A stretch of DNA of 64,000 bases from contig JAPMAC010000209.1 of assembly GCA_028671895.1 (NCBI GenBank), positions 23,830,501 through 23,894,500 of the forward strand. The letters run 5' to 3'. Below, one piece after another: positions 1 to 11,744 of this stretch. Position numbers and translations under genes: made by a program. How positions within the stretch are numbered: the stretch's first letter is position 1; each line of letters begins with the position of its first letter. Source of the stretch: Oenanthe sinensis. Taxonomy: Eukaryota > Streptophyta > Magnoliopsida > Apiales > Apiaceae. A model generated the notes under the pieces. It was not told the origin of the DNA. It was given only the letters and a program-made list of their open reading frames with translations, and did no database searches.

Positions 1-844
1 GAAAGGCTTAATCGAATCACCGATTTATTATTATTACTTGGGTAGCAATGATGTATTACTAGATGCCGCTCATTGTTTACAATTTTAATTAGATATTAAA
101 ATTGTTGCCAACGTAATAATAACCTACAGGGTCACACACAAAGAACGCTTGAAGGAGAAATAATTTAAATTAAATAAGTAATTTATTTTATTTATGATAT
201 TAATTAAGTATGACTTAATTAATTATATAAATAGAATAAATGAATTATTTAAACTAATTCTAAAATTAATAATTAATTAATTAAGTGAGACTTAATTAAA
301 TAATTTAGAATTTTGGATTAGTATTAATTATAATTGGATTATAATTAGAAAACTTATTCATCTCTCTATATAATCTCTTTATGAGCTGATTTAATTTAAG
401 AGACATATTTTTACTAAAACCATAGCCGTTTTGAGAAAAGAGGAAGATAGAGAGAGAGAAGCAGTTTTCGGGTGCTAGTACGCATCAATCCTTCATGAAA
501 AGTGTTCGTGTGGATACCGTAGAGCGTAGATAGCGAGAGCGGGATACGTGGTGATTAAACAAGCTTTGGACCTCCATTAATGAACTGTTAAAGCTTCTAA
601 AGGTATTTATTCTTTATCTCCGAATTAAATCTTTTGTTTTCGCATGGATCCTGCGGAGGGTTTCGCTATTTTGATTTATTTTTTCGCGTTTATTCCGCTG
701 CGTTTGTGCCTCGAAACCCTTCAATACGTAGGCAGTTAACGAGGACCTGAGGAAGTTACGAAACGTTAGTGCAGCCATTAAAGCTTGAAGCTCCCCCAAA
801 CCTTTGTGTTAATTGCGCATTAAATACACCTCGTTTTTAATCCG
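1..844. repeat. Uncharacterised TE-derived sequence, possible LTR/leader remnant
   Basis: AT-rich for the first ~360 bases, then a more GC-balanced stretch (about 420-790) with GA-rich tracts and several G/C-containing words typical of the transcribed R-U5 part of plant copia LTRs. No convincing ORF, no TG..CA boundary and no primer-binding site could be placed. It abuts a copia gag fragment at about 845. The LTR reading is inference from general texture; it could equally be unrelated intergenic repeat. Confidence 0.3.
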
Positions 845-1690
845 TAACAATGTCAGAATATGAAGAATCATCAGAGTTTACATTAGAGTTTGCCTCAAAC
901 TCTGATTCACTATTTTCTTTGATCACATCTTTTCATTTTCTTGTTGAGGCTTTTAGGACTTATTTTTTTGGTTCTTCAACTTTGGCCTTAACTTTCAAGG
1001 CAACAAATTTTTCTTTGCTACTTTTCCTATTCTTCCTTTGTTGTAATTCTAAATCACGAGTCTTCAATCTTCCATAGACTTCATCAAGAGACATCTCATC
1101 TAGATCAGCCATATCTCTTATTAAAGATGTTTGTAGATCCCATTCTTCAGGAAGAGCCCTTAGAAACTTGATGTTTGAATCTTTATTGTCATACACCTTA
1201 TCCACCAAAGCCAAGTTATTTAATAGAGTTAGAAATATGTGAGGGATTCATTCCATTTTGCCTCAAAATATTCATATTCTTGAATTAACACAGATCTTCT
1301 GTTCTTCTTTATTTCCCTGGTTCCTTGACATTGAACCTCTAGTGCATCCCAAATTTCTTTGGCAATTTTGCATGCAATTACCCTGTTAGACATCACAGAG
1401 TCAAGATTATTATGCATAATATTCTTTACCTTTGTATCTTTGAGGACTTCTAGTTTTTCTTCATTGGTCTATTCTTTCATGTCCTTCAAGGTGTAATATT
1501 CAGGGACACGTCTTCCTTCCACAATTGTAGATGACACTAGTTTGGTTGGTAGATACTGACATGTATCGATTATGTCTAAATAATCAGGATCAGTTGCTTC
1601 TAGGAACATCATCATCTTCACCCTCCATGCATGGTATTCAGCCTTCTTCAATATTGGGATCCTGATGCGTTCATACTTGTTTCCAAACAT
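845..1690 (-). pseudogene. Ty1/copia gag fragment (family A, copy A1)
   Basis: Three minus-strand reading segments (about 1469-1690, 1229-1417, 960-1214) in different frames together resemble the N-terminal half of a copia gag: a start with HAWRVKMMMFLEATDPDYLD, then ..KEIWDALEVQCQGT.., then FLRALPEEWDLQTS.. (UBN2/DUF4219-type gag). The same motifs occur in order in the intact family-B gag at 41944-44244. Past 960 the reading continues into an acidic Ser/Asp/Glu stretch as in family B. Stops and frameshifts make it a pseudogene, and zinc knuckles and pol are missing because the copy is truncated near 845. It lies just downstream of a PBS and LTR on the same strand. Confidence 0.8.
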
Positions 1691-1724
1691 GTTTATACGA
1701 TCTTTGAGTTGTAATTAACTGCCT

Positions 1725-1736
1725 GCTTTGATACCA
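1725..1736 (-). other. Primer-binding site of copia A1 (tRNA-iMet type)
   Basis: Reads TGGTATCAAAGC on the minus strand, one base off the usual initiator-Met TGGTATCAGAGC. It sits 2 bases inside the LTR, as in the family-B element, which fixes the orientation of A1 as minus. Confidence 0.8.
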
Positions 1737-1738
1737 AT

Positions 1739-2268
1739 TATTTTTCCCAGATAAATAACTATTACAGAAGGGGGGTTTAATGTAATAGTACAAAATAATC
1801 AATTATGAACACAAGTATGTAGAATGAAATACTGTTTTGTATTAATAATGAACTTGAATACAAAACTTTCTCAAGAAATTCTTTATTCTCAAGAGCTGCT
1901 AGGTTATGAAAAATAAGACTAGAAAGTATCATAATGTTAACCTATGTCTGTGTTTATATAGACACAGTTACAATTCAATTACAAAATAGATTATGAAAAA
2001 AATAGCTTCAATAAGGTAATAAACTTGTATTTGGATTCCTTCTTCACTATCCTAATCATACTCTGATTTGATTGTTTCTTCACAAACTCTGATAGTAAAC
2101 TCTGCCGATTTTTATTCTCTGATTTGAGCATTCTCTATTAGAGTAAACTCTGATTGAGTATTCTCTGATAGAGTAAACTCTGTCCGACAGCTTTCTAAAC
2201 TCTGATGACGTCAGTAACGTAAACTCTGTTCTTTATTCTCTAATAGAATCAGTGTTTATTTCCTAACA
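1739..2268 (-). repeat. 5' LTR of copia A1
   Basis: About 530 bp. On the minus strand it starts TGTTAGGAAATAAACACTG and ends CTGGGAAAAATA (terminal CA decayed to TA). It has a TATA box CTATATAAAC (1952-1961), a perfect bZIP palindrome TGACGTCA (2206-2213) and about ten copies of a (A)AACTCTGA-type word. Similar to the LTRs at 2742-3273 and 16830-17369. Confidence 0.85.
2206..2213. promoter_or_regulatory. TGACGTCA palindrome in LTR U3
   Basis: Perfect CRE/C-box type bZIP site about 245 bases upstream (in element orientation) of the LTR TATA box. The same octamer is in the other two family-A LTRs (2813-2820, 17308-17315), so it is a conserved LTR feature. Activity is inferred from plant TGA/bZIP factor binding to this core. 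Confidence 0.6.
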
Positions 2269-2639
2269 GGGTAAAAGCAGGAACAAGAAAGAATGAAAAG
2301 TTGATGAAGTTAAATTCTGATGAGGAGTATATACCAAGGTATATGCTTGAAGATGAAAAAGAAAAAGAGATGAACAAAGGGGATGCAAAGATGAAAATAG
2401 TGTTGGCAACTCCAACCTTAATGCTCAATATTGGCGGTCAAAAAGTCTGTTGCATAGCTCTAGATGAAAGAATGAATAGAGCATCAATCTACAACTTGAG
2501 AGCTGTAATTTTTCAAATAGAAGATACAAGTGAAGACATGAAAGAGCTGAAAGAAAAACTGACAGAATTGTTGAGAACTGCTGAAAATAAATTACTTGAA
2601 GATTTTCTAGCAGGATATTTTTCTTATCAGAGAATATGA
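2269..2639 (+). pseudogene. C-terminal end of copia accessory ORF (copy A2)
   Basis: Open plus-strand frame ending at TGA 2637-2639; the visible Met at 2301 is internal, not a real start. It encodes a charged helical domain (..DERMNRASIYNLRA.. / ..SEDMKELKEKLTELL..). It matches segment for segment the C-terminus of the minus-strand accessory ORFs at 17469-19311 and, more distantly, at 33261-34598. No known catalytic motif is visible. The left side is cut off exactly at the edge of the A1 LTR, so A1 probably inserted here or the two were joined by rearrangement. Function unknown. Confidence 0.75.
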
Positions 2640-2728
2640 AGCAAGGTAAAACACTCAAGCATCTTATGCATTTGTCTGTGGGTTTCTGAAATCATCGTTG
2701 GAATTTATGTTTTATTACAAAAAGTATA

Positions 2729-2741
2729 AATTGGGGGAGAT
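2729..2741 (+). other. Polypurine tract of copia A2
   Basis: AATTGGGGGAGAT immediately before an LTR that starts TGTTAGATAT. The family-A LTR at 17369 and the family-B LTR at 33135 have the same kind of tract. Confidence 0.85.
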
Positions 2742-3273
2742 TGTTAGATATAAAGGAATGATGCTGTCATAGCTTAGCAATCAGAGTCTCGAGAAACTGA
2801 TTAGAGTTTAGATGACGTCATCAATATATATGAAGTCAGAGTTTATTCAATTCAATAAAGTCTAGGTTGATCAGAGTTTGACAGTTAATGTTCGATAAAT
2901 CAAGGCTTGATTGAAGATAAAGATTGAAGTGTTTAAGCAAATAACAAGTGCCTTCTTGGAGCTATCTATTCTGAAGATAATGGTGGGAATTGTATCTCTG
3001 TATTTATTAATCATTATCTTTGTATTATTTAGATAGGCAGCTGTGTACTATATAAACACATGAATATGTTTACATTGATGTATCGTTTATAACATATTAT
3101 TCTTATAACCTAGTAGCTCTTAAGAACATGTGGTTTCTTGAGAGAGTTTTTTATTAAGTTTATCAAAGTTAATACAAACAATACTTATTTTCATATACTT
3201 GTGTTCTAGTTTCGATTATTTGGTACTATTATATTCAACCTCCTTTCTATAATAGTCTATTTACTGGGCAACA
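2742..3273 (+). repeat. 3' LTR of copia A2
   Basis: 532 bp, TGTTAG...GGGCAACA. It contains TGACGTCA (2813-2820), a TATA box CTATATAAAC (3048-3057) and the ending CCTCC..TCTATAATAG..CTGGGCAACA shared with the other family-A LTRs. It is in opposite orientation to the A1 LTR 470 bp away. Confidence 0.85.
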
Positions 3274-4239
3274 TTTATAATAGATAAATTTATATGATAA
3301 AGTTATTATATATAATAAATATACAAATTCAAATTCAAAAACAAATCATATTTTGTATAATCAATATTCAAATTCATAAAATAATCATTCATATATTGTA
3401 TAATAAATTCTTAATAAAAATAAATAAACTTTAAATAAAAATCATATAAATGATTATTATACATGTAAAAATTTAAATTTAAAATATAAATTTTGTGTTA
3501 TAAATAAAAAATATTTGAATGTTTAAGTAAATGAAATTTTTTAAGCAAAATACTATAAATTTAATTTAAATATAGAAACTAGAGTTGAGTTAAAAATAAA
3601 TTAAATTTCAAATTTAACATCATGTATAATATATAATTACGTCATGTAAATACTAATAAGAAAATTAATGATTGTAACACGTACCCCATTACCTAACCCC
3701 AATCCAACATCGAAATATGTGTAAATTTTATTTCTATATATAAGATAAATTAGTACTATCAAGGATATCAATAAATCATGATCTTATGAGCTTTTGTGAT
3801 TGGTTGGTGAATTATTTAAGTTTTTGTATTTAGTTCATGTAATATGACCTTATATGTGATATCGATTCAGAATTTGACGTGATTTCAAAATGGACTGAGA
3901 TTTGACGCGAGTTATCACATATAGTATTAGAACCGACTCTCAAACGTTTGATGCGTCAGGTTATCATAAGCTGGACATAAAAATATATGGTATTAAAAAA
4001 CATATGGTATTATCACATAATAGTAAAAAATTTCGGACAAAAGGATACAAAAAAGCCAGTATTATCCCATATTGACTAGAAAAGTATGATATATACGTGG
4101 CCTGTAGACTATCTGTTCGGCGGACCTATAAGCTATATGTTCAGCTTGACGTGGACGACTGAAATTTAACTAGTTTATAACATGTGGAGACTTTAATTAG
4201 TGTATAAGGTAGAGTATTATTTTTAAGTGTATGTGTACC
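3274..4239. other. AT-rich intergenic sequence, no gene seen
   Basis: No ORF of note. About 3840-4000 contains several short words (TTGACG, ATCACAT) repeated in both directions, which may be a decayed element, but no ends could be defined. Confidence 0.5.
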
Positions 4240-4269
4240 AATGAATCGTGATATTTTGGAGGCCAATGA

Positions 4270-4475
4270 TGGACTTGTATATTACTCAATTGTTATGTTT
4301 GATTCAGTGCACTACGATGTTATGTACTTATACGTGATAGGATTACTTGACCTGCTTCGGCTTGTGTATTACTCAATTATTATATTTGGCTCAATACGTA
4401 TTACTCAATTGTTATATTTGGCTCAATGCACTATGATGCTATTTACTTATGTGTGATAGGATTATTTGACCGCTT
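4270..4475. repeat. Imperfect local tandem duplication
   Basis: Two diverged copies of a ~140-bp unit: TATTACTCAATTGTTAT, then ..TTCAGTGCACTACGATG, then ..GTGATAGGATTACTTGACC, reappearing as ..GGCTCAATGCACTATGATG, then ..GTGATAGGATTATTTGACC, with one extra internal repeat of TATTACTCAATT. The 71-aa plus-strand frame here is explained by the repeat and is not called as a gene. Confidence 0.6.
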
Positions 4476-4525
4476 TCGAAAATAACAATTTATTTGTGAG
4501 TTATTTTATTCAATTTGAAATGACG

Positions 4526-4672
4526 GATGTCCGTTATGTCTTATAATAAGTCACTTATTAAAATAAATTGTGAGTAAAAATAATAATATGAGATTTAAGA
4601 TGTCCGTTATGTCTTATAATAAGTCACTTATTAAAATAAATTGCGAGTAAAAATAATAATATGAGATTTAAG

Positions 4673-4716
<44 letters not shown>

Positions 4717-4891
4717 TTTAAGAACTTGAATAATTTAATATAATCGAATTTAAAACACCTAATTTAAAAATAAATTTTGTAAAATTTATTCGCGAGTCAT
4801 TTTATTCAATTTAACGTGACACATGTATCATTATGTCTTATAATGAGTCATCTATTAAAATAAATTACGAGTAAAAAAATAATATGAGATT
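4526..4891. repeat. 73-bp tandem repeat (2 near-identical and 1 diverged copy) with microsatellites
   Basis: GATGTCCGTTATGTCTTATA starts a 73-bp unit at 4526 and again at 4599. A third degraded copy lies at about 4813-4891. Between copies 2 and 3 is a TA/TG microsatellite (about 4673-4714). Confidence 0.8.
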
Positions 4892-6579
4892 TGATATATA
4901 TATAGAGAGAGAGAGAGAGAGACTTTAAAAACTTAAAACACCCAATTTAGAAAATAAAATTTGTGTTATATATAATCTAAAGTCTACACATGTTTCGATG
5001 TGACACTAACATATTACAATAATATCTCATTAACTAATTAAGTGGACTCTGAATCAAATCAAATATAGTAAAATAAAAAAGTGAAATTTTAAACAAATAA
5101 TCAAATTTCAAAAAACATTATAATCAAAATATAAAATATGACAACAAAGAAAATATAGAGATATAATTTATATAGAGATATGAATTAACTTATTATAAAT
5201 TAATAAATTAAGTTAAAATTTAATAAAGAAGTTATTACTGTTTTAATATTTTTAAAATTTAATTAATAAATTATGATTTTAAATAAATTAAATAGGTTGA
5301 AGATTAGAAAATTGAAGCATGTAGATTGGGAGTACAACGGTATATATAGTGAGTTCCCACTATATATGACTTTAAGTTGAGATCTAAAAACATATATAAA
5401 AGTTTGAGAGACCACGAAATGATTTAAGGAGCTCTTTCTCAACTTTTTATATTATATTATGTATATACAATATATAGAAACTTTTTTTTCCCTTTTAGTC
5501 TCAAACATGTGTTTTCTTATGTCATTAGATATGTATATATATTTTCCCTCATAATAAATTATATTGTTCAGTATGAGACCCCTACTATATATAAATGTAT
5601 AACTAATGAGCAATAAACTTCCTCTCCATTTTATTGTAATTTTGCAAAATTTAGAATCACATAAAAAAGTTTTACCGGAAGATATATTAAAATACTGCAA
5701 TATATAAATAATATATGCATATAATCTAAAATATATTTGCTTACTAAGTTTTTTATATAATCCAAAAAATCATTAATATATGTTTTTGAAGTTCTGTTAT
5801 AATTTTGACATCAAACCTCATATTGGCTCCGTTTAGTTTGTTTTATTTTTTAAAAATAAGTATTTATTTTAAAACAATATATAAATATATATTCTTTTGT
5901 TAAAAATAGATAATTATATTTAAAATTTAAGAAAGAAACACCCAATTATATATATTCTTCAATTGTATTGGTTAAGTTTTATAAAGATAAACACCTGCAT
6001 GTGCTGCTGAACATAATTATGAATAAACCGATTTTCAAGGAAACTGAGGGTTTTGTGAAACAAAATTATACTAATCATATATGTCAAAAAAATTAATATA
6101 CCATTTTAATATAACAATGACAATAATATAAAGCAGGGAGGTATAAGGCATCATAAATTGATAATTCAATATATATACATAAAATAAAATTTATTTAATA
6201 GATTCCAGTATATACTCTATTAATTAATGGACCTGAGTTCGAGTTCAGTGTTTTCATGCATATATTATGTATATAATTGGTATAATATGTGATTCACATA
6301 TATACATCAACAAATCAAAACGCTTCATATTATTTATATTATTTGGAAAAAAAATTAAAAATATTTTTGGAGAGCTACCACTACTCTAAATTTTAATTAT
6401 GATAGCCAGGAATCTAAGACCCCATGTAACCTAGGTATAAAAAAAGGTTTTAAAAAAAGTCTCTTAACACCCAACAAAAGAACTTCAATGTTTTATATGT
6501 GTACCGTAGTTATTAAGGTGATATAAAAATAAAACAATAAAATAAAATAAAGCTAACACAATGCCTTCAATTGCCTGTC
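4892..6579. other. AT-rich intergenic sequence, no gene seen
   Basis: A (GA)n tract lies near 4906-4922. No ORF above 82 aa; the 5452-5700 frame is AT-rich Tyr/Ile-rich translation without domain character. No terminal repeats identified. Confidence 0.5.
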
Positions 6580-6672
6580 TTTTTTTTTTCTTTTAATTTG
6601 CCAAGTAAGAAGTATATTAAAAAGAAGATTACACGAGAGCAAGAAAACCTAGAGAAGCAAAGGGCCTAGTAT
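6580..6672 (-). repeat. 3' end and poly(A) tail of a LINE, separated by the hAT insertion
   Basis: On the minus strand this reads on from the LINE remnant at 10466-11720 and ends in an A-rich run (poly-T at about 6580-6595 on plus). The hAT element at 6673-10457 sits between the two parts. Assignment as the LINE tail is inference from position and the A-run. Confidence 0.5.
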
Positions 6673-8023
6673 TAGGGGTGAGCATTCGGTCGGTTCGGTT
6701 GAACCGAACCGAACAAACCGAAAACCGAATTTAGTCATTTTGCTGGAACCGAACCGAACCGAAGTAGCTGGAGAAACCGAACCGAACCGACCGTTGTATT
6801 TTCGGTTACTTCGGTTCGGTTAATGGTTAAACCGAACTACTGAAAAACAGAGCTTGCCCATTTAATAAACCAGAAAATTACACAATTCAAATAAGTTCAT
6901 AAGTTCTATCTAAATCTAATTGGGACAAGTATTACAATTAGATCTAATTAAAACAGAAGTTCTACACAATTCAAAATTTTAAATAAACCAGAAAATTACA
7001 CAGCTACAAAGCCTACAATCTAGTTCCAGTGTTCCACAGACTACAGAGACCGCAGCACATCAACCTTCACCTCTGAGTTGCTAAGTGTTTCAATATGCTG
7101 TACAAAGACCTTCTTGGTCTTCACCTCTGCTACTGCACACAACACATATTAGAAATGTATATTAAAATCTTAAAATCCAACTCCATACACGTATAGAAGC
7201 AAACATATATATTCCAACACGAAAACAACAATATACTCTTATATAAACGTCACACTCTATAAGCCAATAATGCAGCATTTTTGAACAATTGTTCAAGTGT
7301 TCAACACAACACAGACATGGCCTTCACATATATTGGGGCCACTACTTTAACGAAAACATGTATCCTGCCTCAAAAAACCCTTAAAAACCCTATAAAATAA
7401 TGCAAATGTTTTGAAGGTTGTGACTTGTGAGGATCAAGTGTCTATACTATGTATGACTTTTTTTAACAATAAATAATACAAACACAGGGTCCTGTTCTAT
7501 ATAGGGAGTAATTTTGAGCCAAAGCATCTTACACCTATGAATCTACAGTGAAGGTACGATATATTATAGAGTCTAACTTACATAGGTTTACCCGAAGTTA
7601 GCTCCTTCAGCTATAAGTTTGGGACAATCTAATATCAAAAGAATAATAACACATTTTGAAATTCTAGACAGGAAACGCATTGTATAGTTGTGTTTCTTCA
7701 AATGCGCCTGCTTTTACTATGTATGTAGACAATGTAAATTGCAAACTCTTCTTTTCAATGCTACTTGACGATAAAAAAGGCAGACAGGAACAAAAGAGCA
7801 AACTCTTCTAAGAAAAAGCAACAAAGCTGTAAATGATAAATGATAAAGAGAATTAAAATTAAAACTTGTTAACAGGAATATAGATTCTGGTCTCATGCTT
7901 ATATTTGATCTCAAAATACTATTAGTAATTATACCAGGCACCAGCAAAACACTATAAACAACAAACAACAATTCAGCAATTATACACACTATACCAGATA
8001 GCAGTGTTACAGTGTATACCTTA

Positions 8024-9834
8024 TCAGTCCAGGTTCATTACGGTTTCGTCAGTTTCTTCCACAGAAATAGCAGCGAATGCTACAAGATAAAGAATGAAAT
8101 ATTTCACCACATTAGCAGACTTTATAAAAGTACATAGACTGACATAAGTACATAATAGATTGAATGTAGTTAGTGCATACCTGATTCAATTTTCTCAATA
8201 GATATCATATCTTCTTCAACTGAATTTTGATGTTTCTCAAACAATTCTCTCATGACCTCCTTGGTGTTGTTTGTCAAAGTAGACCCAAGTTCTTTCCCAT
8301 GTTCCTCACAAAGTGCAAAATCAAGAAACTCCAATTTATACCTAGGGTCAACAATAACCGCCACATAAATGAGTTTATTCATTTTGGTTGGATCACCCCA
8401 ATATTTATCATATTTCTCCTTCATTTTTTGACCCATTGAACACACATCAAAATCATCACTTGACATCCATTCTCTCAATAAACAATTTACCGTACTAATC
8501 TCATGATAAAACACATTCGAAGTGACATATAATGAACCCGAAATCCTCAAAGTTAGTTCATAAAAATGAACTAACATATCAACCATCCTCCTAATAACAT
8601 CCCAATCCTCAAAAGTAGGGACCCCCCTTTCCAACTCAACTTTAAAGTATGGATCACGAATGTCAAACAAGTCAAATGCTTTTTCAAATTTTTGAGCTAC
8701 ATTCAACATTAAATAAGTTGAATTCCACCTAGTACTCACATCTAAGCATAAAAGATTTTTACTTTCTAAATTCTCCATTTCAACACATTCCTTGAACTTG
8801 GCTAGTCTAGCCGGAGATTGCCTCACAAATCTTACCGCATCTCTCACTTTTTTTATGGATTTTTTCACATTTTCATCCTTTAATCCATCGGTGACAATTA
8901 AATTAATGATGTGTGCAATGCATCTCATGTGAAGAAACTTACCTTTCATAAAATCACAACCTCGAGCAATCAACCTTCCTTTCAATTGATTTAAAGAAGT
9001 GCTATTTGAGCTAGCATTATCGACAGTGACTGTAAAAATTTTTGAAATTCCCCATTCCCTCAAACATAAATCAAGGTCTCGACCCATTATCTCACCCTTA
9101 TGACTCTCTACTGGACAAAAATTAATTATTTTCTTATGCAACTTCCAATTCACATCAATATAATGAGCAGTTATGCACATGTAATTAATTCTTTGCAAAG
9201 AAGTCCAAGTATCTGTCGTAATACAAATTCGCTGACCAGGCCTCTTGAAATAAGTAGTCAAACTTTTCTTTTCATTTAAATACAGCTGGTAGCAATCTCG
9301 TGACACAGTAAAACGTGAAGGAATCTTAAAATTAGGTTGTGTAGTTTGCATAAAATCTCTAAATCCTTCATTCTCCACAAATTTAAAGGGAAGTTCATCA
9401 ATAATTACCATAGCAGCTAACTTTGATCTAGAGGCTTTCTGATCAAACGTCCATTTAGTCAAAATATTCTCATTTTCACCAACTGATTGCAATGATAATT
9501 GAGACTGTTTTGTTTGACCACTAAATGGAAGTTTCTTACAACTATTTAAGTGATTCTTAAGTGAAGAAGTGCCATTTCTTTTGGTATTGGCCATATAAAC
9601 TCTAGCACAGTGATTACACCTAGCTTTATCTATACCTTCTTCAACAAATACACTGAAATGATCCCATACCTCTGATCTTGGTGGTAATGGCTTTCTTTTT
9701 TTTGTTCCAGTACTTTTTGTCTGACTTTCGTGAGTATTCCCTGCCTCTATACCAGCCCCAGCCCCTTCTCCTTCTTGTGCACCAGCCCCTTCTCCTTGCG
9801 ACATATTGATGGACACTTGATCTTCTTGTGACAT
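8024..9834 (-). CDS. hAT transposase, RICESLEEPER-like, C-terminally truncated
   Basis: A 554-codon open frame (8170-9834, ATG at 9832-9834) with no internal stop. Residues 55-100 form a BED zinc finger (C73, C76, H95, C99). The centre matches the hAT RNase-H-like fold (TVDNASSNS; MRCIAHIINL; TRWNSTYLML). The last ~60 residues match the DUF4413-type region (YVAVIVDPRYKLEFL). At its end the frame runs into a good splice donor (CAG/GTATGC). A following AG acceptor gives a short second exon, 8024-8079, ending in TGA and adding about 18 residues. The hATC dimerisation domain that normally follows is absent, so the product is shorter than autonomous hAT transposases (~650-750 aa). It probably encodes DNA binding without efficient transposition; a domesticated or regulatory role is possible but unproven. 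The exon-2 model is inferred. Confidence 0.85.
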
Positions 9835-9844
9835 ATTGATTCTG

Positions 9845-9846
<2 letters not shown>

Positions 9847-9891
<45 letters not shown>
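9847..9891. repeat. (AT)n microsatellite just upstream of the hAT transposase start
   Basis: About 45 bp of pure AT repeat beginning 13 bases upstream of the ATG, in the 5' leader of the transposase gene. Confidence 0.95.
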
Positions 9892-9894
<3 letters not shown>

Positions 9895-10465
9895 CTTACA
9901 GAGTTACAGTCGGTTTAGAAATTAGAATAGATGAAGTGATGAAAACAAAACATTGGGGGTTGTATAAGATGAAAGGAAGATTGAAAAGTACCTGAAATTA
10001 GTGAATTGGAATTGTAATTACTTGAACGTTTCTTTTAAAGAAAGTAGAAACAAAAGGGGTGGAGAACCCGACCCGGAGATCTATTCAAGTAGCGTGGCCG
10101 TGCGAGTGTATGTGATAGAGAGGAGCAAACCCTAGAATTTGTGTGTGATTACCAAATATTTCCCCCACCCCACCCCTGGCTTAGCGGCTTGACTGAGAGG
10201 GTTACTTACATACTAACATAATAACATATGTATATTTTATATATAATATATTATTAATTATATTTAAGTTAATACTTCGGTCGGTTTCGGTGAAGAACCG
10301 AACATTTTCAAAAATAACCGAACCGAACTGAAGTAATTTTCGGCCCGTAATATCTAAACCGAACCGAACCGAACTTGCCAAAAAAACGAACCAAACCGAC
10401 TGAAATTCATCGGTTCGGCTCGATTTTTCGGTTTCGGTTCGGTTTTGCTCAGTCCTACCTAGTAT

Positions 10466-11720
10466 AGACTAAGAACATGAGTAGGAAGCATGTGTTGCCG
10501 TTTCTCGAGCCACGTTGAGGAGAGAGCACGACATGAAATGTCCGGTTGAATCACTCTATACAATACCTGTTTGTCAAGTAGATCTCTGCCGTGAAGTCTT
10601 GCATTTCGTTGCCTTCAAATGTGATAGTTGAACACTTGAAACATTAATAAGAGTAGAGTTCTGACTACACAAGGCGTAACCTTAGCAGTTTCAAGAAGAA
10701 GTTGTTTCCATGAGTGACAAATTGGGAGACTAAGAGGAGAGTTGCACATAAGCAGACGTATGAGGATATGAGCTTAGGGACAGGTGAGAAACAGATGCCC
10801 ATGTGTTTATCTTCCAGCAATGCACAAGAAGCATTGAGCATGATCAATAACTCCAAAATGCTAGAGTCTAGCTTTAGTAGGACAAGTAAGCCAGCTCATA
10901 AAAGCATAGTGTGGAACATGAAATTTATGCCAGATTAAAGAAGACCAGTCTTTTGAGTGTCAAAGTGCCTTATGCTCTTCCAAATAAACCTAGATTTGAC
11001 TTTCGAAATGTGTCAAATCTCATAGAATCATATCATCAATAACCAGATTGAACTCCACATTGCACTGAAAATTGAGTGTCCAGTGAATCATTCTTTGTAT
11101 GGTCATGTTACTATGAATATTCGGGAGAGTCCATCCATTGGGAGAGAGCACAGAGTCAACAGTAGAGAGATCATTAGTGTTGGAATAGATGTTGTGACCA
11201 TGTAGCCAGGGGTCGTGGCATAAGAGGGTGTTTTGTCCATTCCCTATCTTGTAATGCAGATGCCGTTGGGTAATAATCCTTAGCGCCCCAAGATTTTACA
11301 CCAAGTTCATGAAAAATCAAGCGGAACCTTAGTTGTCGAAAAAGGTTTATTATGAAGTTTGGTCACACGAATCCAATTGGCCCAAAGGGAAGAAGAGTTT
11401 CGATTGAGCAATCAACATATGAAAGACATGATTTGTGCTTTATTCCAATCCCTCATGTCTCTAAAACCCAGGCCACCTTCTTTCTTGGGTAAACAAAGAA
11501 CTTTCCATTTAATTTTAGCCCCGCCTTTAATATTGATATCACTCTTCCATAGGAATCTAGAAAGGATAGCTTGAATATGCTTAAAAACCAACGCAGGGAG
11601 AACGAAATGTTAAGTCCAAAAAGCTTGTATCGAGAAGAGAATATAAGTTAATAGTCTAACTCTTCTAGCATAGGATAAGAATCTAGAAGTCCATCTCATG
11701 TAAGACATTTAATAGAAGTT
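10466..11720 (-). pseudogene. LINE (non-LTR) reverse transcriptase C-terminal remnant
   Basis: On the minus strand, between stops, the translation gives the region after the plant LINE RT core: a stretch like RFLWKSDINIKGGAKIKW, then CLPKKEGGLGFRDMRDWNKA (conserved in plant L1 elements). It is followed by zf-RVT-like remnants with a Cys/His-containing block near 10750-10850. Many stops and frameshifts show it is old. The 5' end is lost near 11720. The 3' tail is at 6580-6672, beyond the later hAT insertion. Confidence 0.8.
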
Positions 11721-11744
11721 GGAATTTCATTATTTTATATAATT

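Larger units (their letters stand above)
6673..10457 (-). mobile_element. hAT transposon with 8-bp TSD CCTAGTAT
   Basis: Exact duplication CCTAGTAT at 6665-6672 and 10458-10465 flanks a 3785-bp element. Imperfect terminal inverted repeats: TAGGGGTGAGCA on the left, TAGGACTGAGCA on the right end read inward. Both subterminal regions (6690-6830 and 10270-10445) are packed with copies of GGTTCGGTT / AACCGAACC in both directions, as expected of hAT transposase binding regions. It contains one transposase gene on the minus strand. Eight-bp TSD, TIR type and BED transposase agree on the hAT superfamily. Confidence 0.93.

Noticed and set aside
5452..5700. 82-aa minus frame as a gene
   Set aside because: AT-rich, no homology recognised, no codon character; likely random.
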